Source: Corylus avellana (taxonomy: Eukaryota > Streptophyta > Magnoliopsida > Fagales > Betulaceae). From it: a stretch of 64,000 nt of DNA. The position numbers were made by a program, and so were the translations under genes. This document shows, piece after piece, positions 36,801 to 47,130 of the stretch. Where the stretch lies: the NCBI RefSeq assembly GCF_901000735.1, contig NC_081544.1:26778095-26842094 (forward strand). Reading direction: 5' to 3'. The notes below the pieces were generated by a model. The model was not told the origin of the DNA. It did not search any database and was given only the letters and a program-made list of their open reading frames with translations. How positions within the stretch are numbered: the first letter of the stretch is position 1; each line of letters starts with the position of its first letter.

Positions 36801-37852
36801 TGTATTCCGATCCATTTTTCAATGTCCAAACTTACTCCGATTGACATGAAATTTTGAGAGTAGATAGAGGACTCTGAGACAAACATTTTATATTTTTGGT
36901 TCGACTTCATCCGAGTTCGTTTGAGTCTATTTTTGGCCTATACAAAGTTTCCAATTCAACTTAGGCTTTAACTATTTGCATTCCCACTTGGCCACTTGTC
37001 TTATTAAATAATTATAATCATGATATTTACTATAACCATCATTACTAGAAGACTTTAAGCTTTCAACAAAGGTGGCTAGCCTTGGTATCTTTCTTTAGCA
37101 GTTTTAATCTCATTTAGACAGTATGAAAATTAAGACACTGCTTTTTAGGCTAAAAAACTGAAAAACTTCAAATTAATTTATGACTTTGCTAAACACCAAT
37201 ATAAATAATTTATTCACTAGATTGGGTTTGATTATGCCCACATAAACATATTAGTGAAGCTAAACTTTTAGAATTGAAGTAATATATATACATAAGAGGT
37301 CAAAAATCAATGTAATATACCTTTAACACTAAATAGTTATTTAATATCATTAATCCACATATCATTGTTCTAATTTATCGATTATATTTTTAATCTATTT
37401 AATATTATTTAAATAAGAGTTTTAAAATCTAGGTCGTTACACCAACAATGGCATTTTGGTAACTTACCCTTACCAAAACGACGTAATTTTAAAATTCTCA
37501 TCATATTTGACGGTAATGGCTAATGGAGTAGCTAAATTACAACTGTTTGGTAGTTTGTGGGCTACTTTATCACTTTCTGAACATTATGGGGCTAAAATGA
37601 AAATGGATGATAGTTTGAGTGGCTTTTTTATATTTTATTTATTCATTTATTTTCATAAAAGGGAATTGTAGTAACTTACTCGTAACAAAACGACGTCGTT
37701 TTGCAGTTTTTGTCCTAACTGACGGTTTTGACTAACAAAGTGGCCAAAATGCAATAGTTTGGTAGTTTGGGGGCTACTTTATCACTTTTGGAACATTAGG
37801 GGGCTAAATTGAAAACGGCTAATAGTTTGGGAGGCTTTTTTATATTTTTCCC
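33834..37852. mobile_element. Mutator-like long-inverted-repeat element, 4.0 kb including a nested LTR
   Basis: Ends are GTGAAAAATATAAAAAAG on the left and GGGAAAAATATAAAAAAG on the right (reverse complement). The arms run for hundreds of bases with blocks such as AACTACCAAACTATTGCATT and ACGACGTCGTTTTG. A perfect 9-bp duplication, taaaaataa, flanks the element (33825-33833 and 37853-37861). Removing the nested LTR and its 5-bp duplication leaves about 1.37 kb with a palindromic middle near 34.5 kb. No transposase is present. Confidence 0.85.
34795..37441. mobile_element. Solo LTR, 2647 bp, nested in the Mutator-like element, TSD ccaac
   Basis: It starts TGTAACACCCCGAT and ends GTCGTTACA, with ccaac directly outside both ends (34790-34794 and 37442-37446). 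Internally, 35.92-36.27 kb contains three or four imperfect copies of an approximately 95-bp unit (ATGACATAAAAGAAATGACTG plus GGGGATGA). The length and TGTAACACC start fit a chromovirus-type gypsy LTR. No gag or pol lies beside it. Confidence 0.88.
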
Positions 37853-38247
37853 TAAAAATAAACATCTTCTTTTTTTCTTTTTCTTTTTTTTTCTCACTAA
37901 TCTAACGTGATTGATGAAAAAATATGATAGTAGAAATCTAACGCTCGCGGTCGATGTTGAGTCAGGATATGTAAGAAATGGTAGTGAAAAGTTTGGGGTT
38001 GGCAATTTTTAATAAGACATGCGAATCCAACATGAAGAGCCAATACGAAATTAAAGGATTGGAGTTGAGGAGTCTAACACATTTAATTAGATGGGCTGAG
38101 TTAGGGTTAGGGTCAGGATTGACCTATATAGTCTTATAGCCAATTACATGAAAAGAAAGTTAAAAAAAAAAACACGCAGAGGGAGAGAAATTTTTTTACA
38201 TTCAGACGTAACTTTTAAAATTAACATTAAATCACTATTAGATTTTG

Positions 38248-38494
38248 GGGGAAAATGCAATTTACCCCCCTGAAGTTTCAGGGGTTTTTCAATTTTAACC
38301 CCAAAGTTCAAAAATTGGCAATCTACCCCACTGAAGTTTCAAAAATTGGTCATTTAAACCTTTAGTTACTAATTTCCGTAGCATGAGAGCAATGATGTAA
38401 TTTCATAGATTTTCGTCCATTTAGACGAAAAAATTAAACGGAGGGTTTAAATTGCCAATTTTTGAACCTTCAGGGGGTAAACTGCATTTTCTCC
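38248..38494. mobile_element. 247-bp Mutator-like MITE with perfect 9-bp target duplication
   Basis: Inverted ends GGGGAAAATGCAATTTACCC and GGAGAAAATGCAGTTTACCC are flanked by tagattttg at 38239-38247 and 38495-38503. It belongs to the same family as the fold-back element at 18054-18540. Confidence 0.85.
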
Positions 38495-38699
38495 TAGATT
38501 TTGAATTCGATTATCATTTTAAAAATCACATAAAAAAAATGAGAGAGTGAGAGCGTGTTTAGAATTCATCTTTGAATTGATGGCTTTAATTTATATATGT
38601 TTCTATGAGTGGTACTGTTCTTCAGTCAAATTAGAATTAGCTAATAAGTCCATCAATTTCAATCCATGAACCATAAAATAAAAGAGTAGGGGATTTAGG

Positions 38700-39176
38700 A
38701 TCACAAAAAAGCAAGAGAGAGAGAGAGAGTAAAAATAAGCCAATCACATATAATACCAGAATTTACGTAGTTCGGCTTAACATGTCTACGTCCACCACAG
38801 ACGAAGAATACCGTAAATAAATCTTACTATCAAGAGCCCAAAAGTTTTCGGATCACAAAAATCTTACTACCATAGAGATAGAAAAATAAGAGCCCATAAG
38901 TTGCACAACACCGAATAAAAGGCTACCAACAAGAAAGTCGATCACGATGGTCACAAGCTATAAGTTTGGTACTATTTTACCTTGAGATGTCATTTTCTTG
39001 TTTAACAGTCGCATGAAAACCAAGCTATAAACAAATAATATCCTCATGAGTTGTTAAACAGATCAAAGATAAGAAAGCTAAGAAAAGGAAATTCTTGTCC
39101 TTCTTCTTCATCAGTTCATGAATTCCCTTGAAATAGATCACATTACATGGTGCAACCATAGACCGTAGCCCCAATT
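38700..39176. other. 3' flank of unit C with LTR-like relic, no gene
   Basis: The first 250 bp correspond to the relic at 26210-26450 (AAAATAAGCCAATCACATAT and ATTTACGTAGTTCGGCTTAA). It is followed by the cluster-marker block with TTCTTGTTTAACAGTCGCATG. This places the downstream boundary of unit C. Confidence 0.6.
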
Positions 39177-42100
39177 TCAATCCCCGGCCGCTGCCACAAA
39201 TTCTAGTAATGTTTCAGCTAGTCTCTGAAAGCGAAATCAAACGCTTCTAATTATAAATTTAAAGGCATACTTCTCAATTTTTTGAACTTTTCTATCATCG
39301 TTAGTTTATTGCATGTTATTTTTCTCCAAAGTTAACTTGATTCTAGTGGTGCATATAAGGACGAAAGATCGATTATAATTTTTAATCTGGATCGAAAGTG
39401 CATGAATTATCAATAAAATGAAATAATATTAGAGTACAAAGAAGAAGGAAAGACAAAGAAACTTACTGTTACACGTTCATTTTGAGCATTGGGTTGCTGA
39501 ACGTTTGCCTGTATTAAATAATAAAATCAAGTTCAGGGTACATATTATTCATCATGATTTACAGTTCTTAACCCGTATATCGATAGTGCATGAAGATGTG
39601 TGTTTGGCAAAAAGTTTTAGAGGAGAAAGAAAAAATTGATTGATATGATATAAAGTAAAAATAAGTTTTGAAAAAAGTTGTTTGTTGATGTGAAGAAAGA
39701 AGGTTGACTTTTTTTTTTAGAGAAATGAGAAGAATGTTTTACCAAAGAGATAGATTTTTCCTCCAAACTCGGTTGAAGGAACTTTCTTTGTCCAACCATT
39801 CTAACAAAATAACATGTGTCTTTTTTTTTTTTTTAATAAAGTGTGAAATACACATGATTTTTTAATTAAATTTATTTCAACTTTGTCTCTGCTATTAAAA
39901 AAGCATATGCTTTAATTTTTATATGCTCAAGGGATATGTGTCATTTTTATAGACTCAGAGTATGTTTGTGATTTCGTTGGGAAATAGATATTTTAAAGTC
40001 AAAAATAGTTTTTTATTAAAAAAAAAAAAAAAACTTATTTTTTAAACTTTTCTCAAGAGTGTGTTTGGGCCCTTTTTAAAGTGAAAAAATTTTAAGAAGT
40101 GCTTAATTTGAAATTTTTTACCAAATATATCAGCTTTTTGTTTGGCATAGCCTTTTAGGTACTACAAATATATTTTAAGTTCATTAACTCAATTTTAAAC
40201 AGGCTCTAACTTGGAGGAAGCTTATCCAACCTAGTTTGAAGGACAAAAAGGCGTGATACATCATCGTATTAATAAAGCAAGAAAACTAAAGAACAAAGAA
40301 GAAAGGAAGACAAAGAAACTTACCCTTAATTTTTCCACAAATGGTCGGGCTTGTGGCTGCAATATTAAATAATAAAATCAAGTTTAGGGGTTCATACATC
40401 ATGATTTACAATTCTTAACCTTTGTATCAATAATGCATCAAGATATCATGATTTAAAGTTCATAACCTATGTATGAATAATGCATCAAGATGTCAAATCA
40501 TTAATACAGGAGGAAAAATAAAGGACCAAGAAACTTGAGCATCGGGTTCTAGAATATGTGTAAAGTTTAGGTCCATACAAGATGATTTAATTGGTTTGAC
40601 AAACATTAATTCCATGTAAACTCAGACCCTCCAAATCTGAAATTGGTTCTTCATGCCTATGGGCTTAACTATAATACTTCAAGGCTAATTACTTGATCAT
40701 ATTAAAGGGGGTTAGATTGATCGCCCTTTGACTATCTCATCTGAAAATTAATTAGTGTCCAATGAGTGAACCCAAAGCTTTTTATGATATTCGAAATCGC
40801 ACATCGTAAGCATGTTTTAAGAGTCGTTCACGTGAGTAGAGTAGTACTGTTGCACTGTAACAATCCTTCGATCAACATGACGCTCTTGCGACTCAAACCC
40901 ATGACCTTGGCTCTGATACTATTTGTTGGATCGGGCATTTGACCATCTCATCTAAAAACCAATTGATGCCCAATGAAAGAAGCCAAAGCCTTTTATGGCA
41001 TTCAAAATCATACCCTGCATGACATGTTCTAAGAGTCATCCACGTAAGCAGAGCCACACTGTTGCACCTCAACAATGGGCCTAAACCGACATTCGTTATT
41101 TGATTCACATCCATCTAAGAGTTTCAACACTAGTACCATACCATTGCAAAATTAATTAACTGTACGTGTTTATGTTAAGAGATTTTATGTAACACCCCAA
41201 GATTATTTAACAGTAAATAACCTAAAGTACTGTAAAGAGATAAATGATGGCAGGATATCTAAAGAAAACAAAAGCAGGTTCACAATCTATTTGCTCTTCA
41301 TGATCTAGACAAGATCAAAAAAGATGGATGAATCTTTGTGTGGGATCATTCGCGGGAGCTCTTGGACCTTAGTGCATGCCCCCTACGTTTGATGAAATTT
41401 GTGTTAGAGATGTGCTTGGGAATGTGCAGAATGGTGAGAGACAGCCTTTTAGAACTTCTAATTAATGTCATTTGATGTTCCAGTCTTACAAAAGTGGAAG
41501 GAATCATAAATAATTTCTTAACCAACTTAACGAGATCCTTTTCCTTTTTCCTTCCTTTCTCTTCTCTGAACCGTCCTATGATTTTAAGAGAATCCATGCA
41601 AAGATCATATTCACATATCGATGGGGAGAAGGTTTGGTACATATAACATATTGTAGTCCCCAAAGAGTAACTCAATATTCTGTGAACCACGTCTCATGAA
41701 GCGGAGGTCATTATAATTCAAATCCCTCCTCCCCCTTCTGATCTTGTATGGACATGTCAAATATATATATATTCAAAAAGTTAAAAAGATGGTGGAGGCT
41801 AGGAGGGAATTCAATTAAATCAAAGTCACTATATATAATTCAGATTAATTAGTAAATATCCTTAGTAATTAAGCAAATTAGCCAATTCTTTTTTCTTTTT
41901 CTTTTTTGACATGAAAATTAGCCAATTCAGTAAGCATCTATAGCCACCCATAAATTAATACTAATTCTTACTCTAATTAAGTGAAACCTTTCAATAAAAA
42001 AAAACCTTGCCAAGTTAATTATACCATATATAGAATGTTAAAAGATGGATATCATGTATATCTCATTTTTAAAATTTGGTCCCTCGATCCCACTATTGCT

Positions 42101-42521
42101 TATTTTATATATATATATATATATTCCCCAACGACCATAATAACAACAACCTAATACGTACTTGGGTTGGGCAATTTTATTATATATTTTTCAATAACAT
42201 TATTAATTGTACATAGTTAGGAAAAAACAAAAATAATTAAGAAGAACGTACACCAGTACTTCCTTACTTGGGTTATGAGGATGTAGTGCAAGGTGATGAC
42301 TTCCTCGAATTGCAAGCTGCCGTTCCCGTTCCTGTCCAGTGCAGCGAAAAGCTGCGGTCCATACTGTCGTCGATTTTGTTGAAGAAGTCGACGAACTCAT
42401 CAATGCTGACTTGCCCATCCTTATCCGTATCCATGGAGTCAAAAAAGTCCTGTGCTAGCTTCTTCTCTTCCGGGGAGGCCTTGTTATAGTAAGCTAAAGC
42501 AGCCTTGTGTAACTCTTCCAT

Positions 42522-42527
<6 letters not shown>
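39177..42527 (-). pseudogene. EF-hand gene, unit C (1-bp frameshift in second EF-hand)
   Basis: The EF exon 42268-42527 starts MAMEELHKAALAYYNKAS at ATG 42527 and has a first loop D-T-D-K-D-G-Q-V-S-I-D-E. In the A-run at 42347-42350 it has four A where unit B has five, shifting the frame after DRSF. In the restored register the second loop would be D-R-N-G-N-G-S-L-Q-F-E-E. Its donor is CAA|GTAAGG. Small exons at 40324-40356 (PQARPFVEKLR), 39467-39508 (ANVQQPNAQNERVT) and 39177-39224 (RLAETLLEFVAAAGD-stop) have canonical splice signals and match unit B. The hydrophobic tail is shorter than in B. The block KDLVKLVKKLFMIPSTF at about 41490-41550 is also conserved but its phase does not fit. Likely a pseudogene unless the A-run is a sequencing error. 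Confidence 0.65.
40730..41080. repeat. Two imperfect tandem copies of a 200-bp block
   Basis: The block GACCATCTCATCTAAAA...GATGCCCAATGA...TTTTATG.CATTCAAAATC occurs at about 40730-40860 and 40931-41075. Between them is GGCTCTGATACTATTTGTTGG, which resembles the primer-binding edge of a copia LTR, so this may be a retroelement relic. Confidence 0.45.

Positions 42528-42568
<41 letters not shown>
42528..42568. repeat. (TA)n microsatellite directly before the unit C EF exon
   Basis: About twenty TA units lie immediately upstream of the ATG at 42527. Reading through it gives a YIYIYI string, which is not a real N-terminus. Confidence 0.9.
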
Positions 42569-42573
<5 letters not shown>

Positions 42574-42647
42574 CCACCATTTATAATGTTATTAATTAAT
42601 AAAGGAGCAGGAGGAGAGGAGGGAAGGAAGACAAGAAACAAACTTAC

Positions 42648-42695
42648 CCCTCCTCCTCCACTTTCATTTTGAAAGTCATATATGGTGTCGAGCAG
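42648..42695 (-). other. Candidate 48-bp exon between DUF569 and EF-hand of unit C
   Basis: Bounded by CCTGCAGGCAG and GTAAGT, open in phase 0, encoding LLDTIYDFQNESGGGG. The DUF569 frame upstream can end at CAT|GTGAGT in phase 0, and the EF exon downstream also starts in phase 0. If used, it would be a linker in a fused protein. No counterpart was seen in units A or B. Confidence 0.4.
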
Positions 42696-42771
42696 CTGCC
42701 TGCAGGTATTAAAAACTTTTTGTATTAAATTATTAATTAATTGTATAAATTAAGGGTGTGTGTTAGTCAAA

Positions 42772-43311
42772 TTATAATAAGATGATACTCACATGAAACT
42801 CAACGACATCAACATCCCAGATACAGATAGTATCATGAGTGGAGCTCACGAGAGGACTGTCATGGGTAACCGAGTTCCGCCAAGGTGGCAATCCACCATT
42901 GGCTCTCAAGAATTTGCCGTACTGTGTCTTGAGCTTCACCCGGGTCCCTTCTTCTCCAATGGGCTCCCACCCGAGCGAGGATTCGACCGTCTGGACCACC
43001 TTGCGACCGGTGGCGCCGAGCAGGAAGCGCTCGTTGGAGGCGGTGAGGTACTTATTGTAGCAGCTCTTGAGGTAGATGACGTCGGACTGGGAGTTGGGCA
43101 CCAACTCCACGGTCCACAGCGCGTTCCTGGAGGATCCGTTTCGGCCTTGGATCACAGACTCCTCGTCCTCCTCGGCCACCAGGTACTTATCGTGGTGGCT
43201 ACGCAGCAGCACCACCTTGGCGTTGTGGAAGAGGCCAGGTCCATGCCGGATCCGATCGATCTTGTTGAAATTCAATTCGTCTTCGGAAAAAGCCCAAACG
43301 ACTATTTCCAA
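42772..43311 (-). pseudogene. DUF569 domain gene, unit C (5-bp insertion after the ATG)
   Basis: A well conserved DUF569 domain: VVLLRSHHDKYLVAEEDEES, GSSRNALWTVELVPNSQSD, YLTASNERFLLGATGRKV, KFLRANGGLPPWRNSVTHD and IWDVDVVEFH. The expected start, ATG at 43244 (ATGGAC), is out of frame because five extra bases stand between it and the CTCTTCCAC that encodes LFH. The frame stays open upstream to 43311 but only from a TTG codon, and no in-frame ATG occurs. At the 3' end VVEFH runs into GTGAGT, a good phase-0 donor; unspliced it ends six residues later. It is either a recent pseudogene or spliced or started in a way I cannot see. Confidence 0.7.
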
Positions 43312-44457
43312 CTTTATTAGTTGAATAAATAAACTTGTTGAAGCTTTCCTGGCCTTATATTTGAATTATTAGTTCAAAAAACTGTGTTCTTGAGTCAAGT
43401 TACAATTGTCGTGTAGTAAGTCCTTCCATTTCTACACGTCGTGTAGAATCTCCAAGAAGACTGGGTCTGAGGTCTGCGCATGCAGGTGTGAAAATAGGTT
43501 GTTTTTTTTTTTTTCTGTGTGTGGATTGGAATTTACGTAAATAAATAAATAAATAAATATATATATATATGTTTGTGCGCGCACGCATATATTTATGTAA
43601 ACCATAAGCATTTTAAAAAAATAAATGAAAAAATAACTTATTTTAGAGACAAATATTAATTTAATAGAATTTATTTAAAAAATAAAAAATAAATTTGAAA
43701 GAAATTTATTCATCTAAAATCAAGATATTACATTTTAATTAGTACTTAGGCTAAAAAAAAAGAAAAAGAAATGTAAGCCTCTTAACTTTCTCTCACATCA
43801 CCACGAAGTAATTTCAATACTACTACCCTTATTTTGGCATAACATATGCTAAATAAAATACCTAAAAAAAAAGAAGAAGTTCAGAATTGATGAATTGGGA
43901 CACATTGGAAAAGAAAAGACATGAGATAGGAAATGAGATAGAACAAGGCATAGCCACATAAAAATATGTCCAGAGAAAAATATGTATTTTTTTTCATTAC
44001 TGTTCTCCGGAGTAGTACTACATCCAGCTATTGAGACTAAAAAACAAAGTAAAAAGCCAAGAAATAGATTTGTCATTTGCAAGAGCCATAACACAAAAAA
44101 TGACATTTTCCATGAGGGTTTTCAAAGTTCTTGGGCTTGCCATGGACCCCAACACAAGGTCAAGGGGCCGGTACGTAGGTCCGCCACTGGGTCAACGACT
44201 GGCCAATTGGGAAATTTAAAGTAGAAACAATTAACGTGTATTATATATGTTTTGAGTCTTCTCGTCACTTTCCTGTAGGGTATATGCGGGCAGATGATTC
44301 AACAGATCGAGAGGGACATGGAATGGATCAACATTCATTTGGAGAACGTTGACTTGGTCTTCTGGGACAAGCTCATATATATGTTTCTATGGACTATATA
44401 TATATATTTCCTTGCCATAAATTAAAAAGTTGGGCGAAATTAAAACATTGATTTGAA
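43312..44457. other. Upstream region of unit C to the gap
   Basis: Shares promoter-side blocks with unit A (see 19049-20501). Contains (TAAA)n/(TA)n at about 43538-43570. No gene seen. Confidence 0.55.
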
Positions 44458-44557
44458 NNNNNNNNNNNNNNNNNNNNNNNNNNNNNNNNNNNNNNNNNNN
44501 NNNNNNNNNNNNNNNNNNNNNNNNNNNNNNNNNNNNNNNNNNNNNNNNNNNNNNNNN
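44458..44557. other. Assembly gap (100 N)
   Basis: Exactly 100 N. Unlike the other two gaps, the sequences on its two sides are unrelated. Confidence 0.99.
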
Positions 44558-44960
44558 TTTGATGATGCCAGGGGCCGGGTGATAGAAAAATGGTGCGCGC
44601 AGAGAGCTGAGTTGTCCGTCTACTAGTGATGGAAAATGGGATGCTCTTGCGTATGGATTGCCAAAAGGGTGTGGGGGAGCAGTGACTGTCACCAGTAGGA
44701 ATGAGGAAATAGCAAAAAAGATGGTTGGCAGGGAGGGAATCCTACATCTCGTTCAGCCCCTTTCAGAACCAGAGAGCTGCTGGTCTATATTCAAGGAGGC
44801 GGCTGAACAAGACTTCATTCCCTCTGATGCGGAAATTCGAAAGAGAGAAATCTTTAAAAGATGTGCGGGCCTTCCATTGACTGCAAAAATGATGGGTCGG
44901 ATCATCAAAAAACAATATGCAGAGGGAGCAACTCCAAATGGAAGACATCAACAACATTTT
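44558..44960 (+). pseudogene. NB-ARC (disease-resistance ATPase) fragment, cut by the gap and by a GGTGGC block
   Basis: Directly after the gap the plus strand reads FDDARGR, the kinase-2 region of plant NB-ARC proteins. After one frame change it continues DGKWDALAYGLPKGCGG, AVTVTSRNEEIAKKMVG (RNBS-B), LVQPLSEPESCWSIFKEAAE (RNBS-C-like) and KRCAGLPLTAKMMG (GLPL). The style is that of the At5g45490-like NB-ARC proteins. The frame then runs straight into a GGTGGC repeat at about 44968, with no LRR. The P-loop side is lost in the gap. The frame break near 44.59-44.61 kb and the truncation indicate a pseudogene or fragment. Confidence 0.75.
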
Positions 44961-44967
44961 TTGAGGG

Positions 44968-45112
44968 TTCGAACCACCCCCTTGCCTGGGGTGGTTCGGC
45001 CACCCCCTTGCCTGGGGTGGTTCGGCCACCCCAGATGGTCAGCCTAGGGTGGCCGAACCACCCTGTAGAGGGTGGCCTGCCACCCCATTTGGCCTAGGGT
45101 GGTTTGGCCACC
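44968..45112. repeat. GGTGGC/GCCACCCC array
   Basis: Seven or so alternating GGGGTGG and GGCCACCCC words in 145 bp, the same core as in the fold-back elements at 2825, 20970 and 32315. I do not see matching inverted arms around it, so it may be a broken element. Confidence 0.7.
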
Positions 45113-45364
45113 CAACGTCGCACCCAAAAATTCAAATACCACATCACGTGGCGCCATGTGTAAGGGTGACATGGCGAAGCATTAAAAACCTAAAAGAATC
45201 TTGATAGAAGTATAAGTGGGTTTATTGACTTACCATAGATATCATTTGTGATATTTTTGAAAACTCAAATAACTATTTGATTTTGGTACAAACCACTAGA
45301 ATAGTATTTAGCCTTTCTTTCAAATTAAACTTGTTTCGATTTGATAAATAATTAATGGGGTTCA

Positions 45365-45844
45365 TTAATTAATTACCAGATTGACGTTTGTAAAGCCAGG
45401 TGGAAGACCCCTCTTGGCCCGAAGCAAGACATGGTTATCCAAGAAATAGGTGTGGTGGTGAGTGAATCTCTTTCGTTTATAGCAGGCAGTGCAGAGATCG
45501 TAGCTTCTGGAGTTGCTGTCAAAGCAAGCAACGCACGTAAAATAGAGTCCCACAAGGCATGCTTGACAGCCTTGGCACCAAACGCCGCCCCGGGTTTTGA
45601 CCACGTAGTACAGGGTGAGGACCTCCCAGAAATCCAGGCTGCCGTCGCGGTTGCGGTCCAGGTCCATGAAGAAGTTGGGTCGGATCCAGCCGTAGCTTTG
45701 CTGGAGGAACTTCACGTACTCCGCGTAGCTGACTCGGCCATCTCCGTCGGTGTCCAATGCCAGGTAGAAGTTCCATGCTAGTCGCTGAAGGTCTCTAGGG
45801 GCATTGTTGTAGTAAGCTATAGCCGCCTCATGTAATTCTTCCAT
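45365..45844 (-). CDS. EF-hand and ZZ-type zinc-finger protein (intact)
   Basis: ATG 45844 opens 159 residues. EF loop 1 spans D31-E42 (D-T-D-G-D-G-R-V-S-Y-A-E) and EF loop 2 spans D63-E74 (D-R-N-R-D-G-S-L-D-F-W-E). Then comes a ZZ-like zinc module: C90-x2-C93, C104-x2-C107, C118-x2-C121 and histidines 129-131, followed by FLDNHVLL. This matches a plant family of calcium-binding EF-hand/zinc-finger proteins of unknown role, likely a Ca-responsive adaptor. Related family members end in a hydrophobic helix like the small exons of units B and C. Here the frame ends shortly after LPPGFTNVNL, where CTG|GTAATT could be a donor, so further exons may exist. No DUF569 exon lies upstream. It is the only uninterrupted EF-hand copy and probably reflects the full ancestral domain order. 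Confidence 0.88.
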   Translation of the reverse strand: MEELHEAAIAYYNNAPRDLQRLAWNFYLALDTDGDGRVSYAEYVKFLQQSYGWIRPNFFMDLDRNRDGSLDFWEVLTLYYVVKTRGGVWCQGCQACLVGLYFTCVACFDSNSRSYDLCTACYKRKRFTHHHTYFLDNHVLLRAKRGLPPGFTNVNLVIN

Positions 45845-47100
45845 TGCTGCCTGTCTTTGTTTGGACTTGTGAGTTTCCTGCTCGAGCTGATCTCAGGCTC
45901 TACTCTACACAAGATAAGCCGTTTATTAATAGAAAGAGATCGGATATATGCTGTTTTGGGTTGTACTGGTAAAGGCACTCGATCGTAATCTAACTAACTG
46001 CGTAAAAGCAAAATAACTTTTGTTCTGATTCCTTTTTTTGTTTTGTTTTATAGAGCTTCAAGATGTAGAACATGAGTAATTCTACTTATTCAGCTCATAG
46101 TTGTAGTTCGATTAAACAAAATGACGAAGAAGCGGAATAACGTATGGCTTGAGATTCGTAGGAGAGACGTTATAAAGGTACGCATATAATTCTTCCACTA
46201 TCGATCTCAACCTCAGTGCATTGAACTCCTTTCCACCAAAAATCTCTAACTTGGGCGTCGGAGCGAGCTCACCAGAATCTCTTCTGTGACTCTTTCTAAC
46301 CCACTTTCCGCTTACTTGGCGTCCTGGCTTGAGGCCAATGTTATTTGGTTACTGTTCTTGGCACTAACGTCGTATCCCTTTTTCCTTATTCAATTAAAAA
46401 AAAAAAAAAGTCCTATCCCAAGTAAAAAAAGAAAGCTGAAAAATCGCAGCATCTGTAGTACGTACGTAGATTCTAAACCCCGAAAGTGTACGTTCACTAC
46501 GAATCATAAAATCAAAAGGTAGCTTCACTTTGTATTTTATTATTCCCCACTTTCTCTAACGTCCAAAAACAAATTGAACTTTAAAAATAACATGGGTAGA
46601 AAGTATAATGATTCGACGGAAAAGTTTGAAGTTGCAACTTTCGGTCTATACTCCGAATCTTCGATCTTGTGTGCCAGCTTGGGCATGTACGTCCAAATTT
46701 GAATAATCTGTCCTGTCTTTGTTTAATTGTATGTGCCAGCTACTAGGTTTCTCATTAAGAAATTGAAGATCGAGATGACTGTTGGGGCGAATCCCTCTTT
46801 CAAATTAAGTGATGCTAAGTATGTTTAGGTCTATAGTTTGTTTTGCGGAATGAATATTTCATTAAGAGGAAAAGTTTTACTTATGTCCATTAAAAATTGA
46901 TGTAACTTTAAAATTATTATCGGATTTGTAATAAGTTACTATTGAACTTTGATCAAATAATGGTTTTAAAAGATTGTTTTGAATGGACACTATAGGGACA
47001 TGCATGAGAACATTTAGCATCATTCTTTCATTAAAAATGAATAATTATTACGTACTAGAAATGGAAAGTGAAATAAAATAATTATTCATATTTTCTAGTT
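45845..47100. other. Upstream of the EF-hand/ZZ gene; no further gene seen
   Basis: AT-rich, with only short unrecognised frames. ACTTGGGCGTCGGAGCGAG near 46250 resembles words common in plant LTR elements. Around 47026-47106 a short hairpin is built from AATAATTATTCAT words. Confidence 0.45.
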
Positions 47101-47130
47101 TGGTAGCAATATACAAGCTCAAAAGTTTGT

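Noticed and set aside
40890..40950. GGCTCTGATACTA as a retroelement primer-binding site
   Set aside because: The word resembles an initiator-Met site, but no LTR end stands beside it.
42273..42641. 122-codon minus frame starting upstream of the unit C EF-hand
   Set aside because: Its N-terminus is translation of a (TA)n microsatellite. The family start is the ATG at 42527, or 42521.
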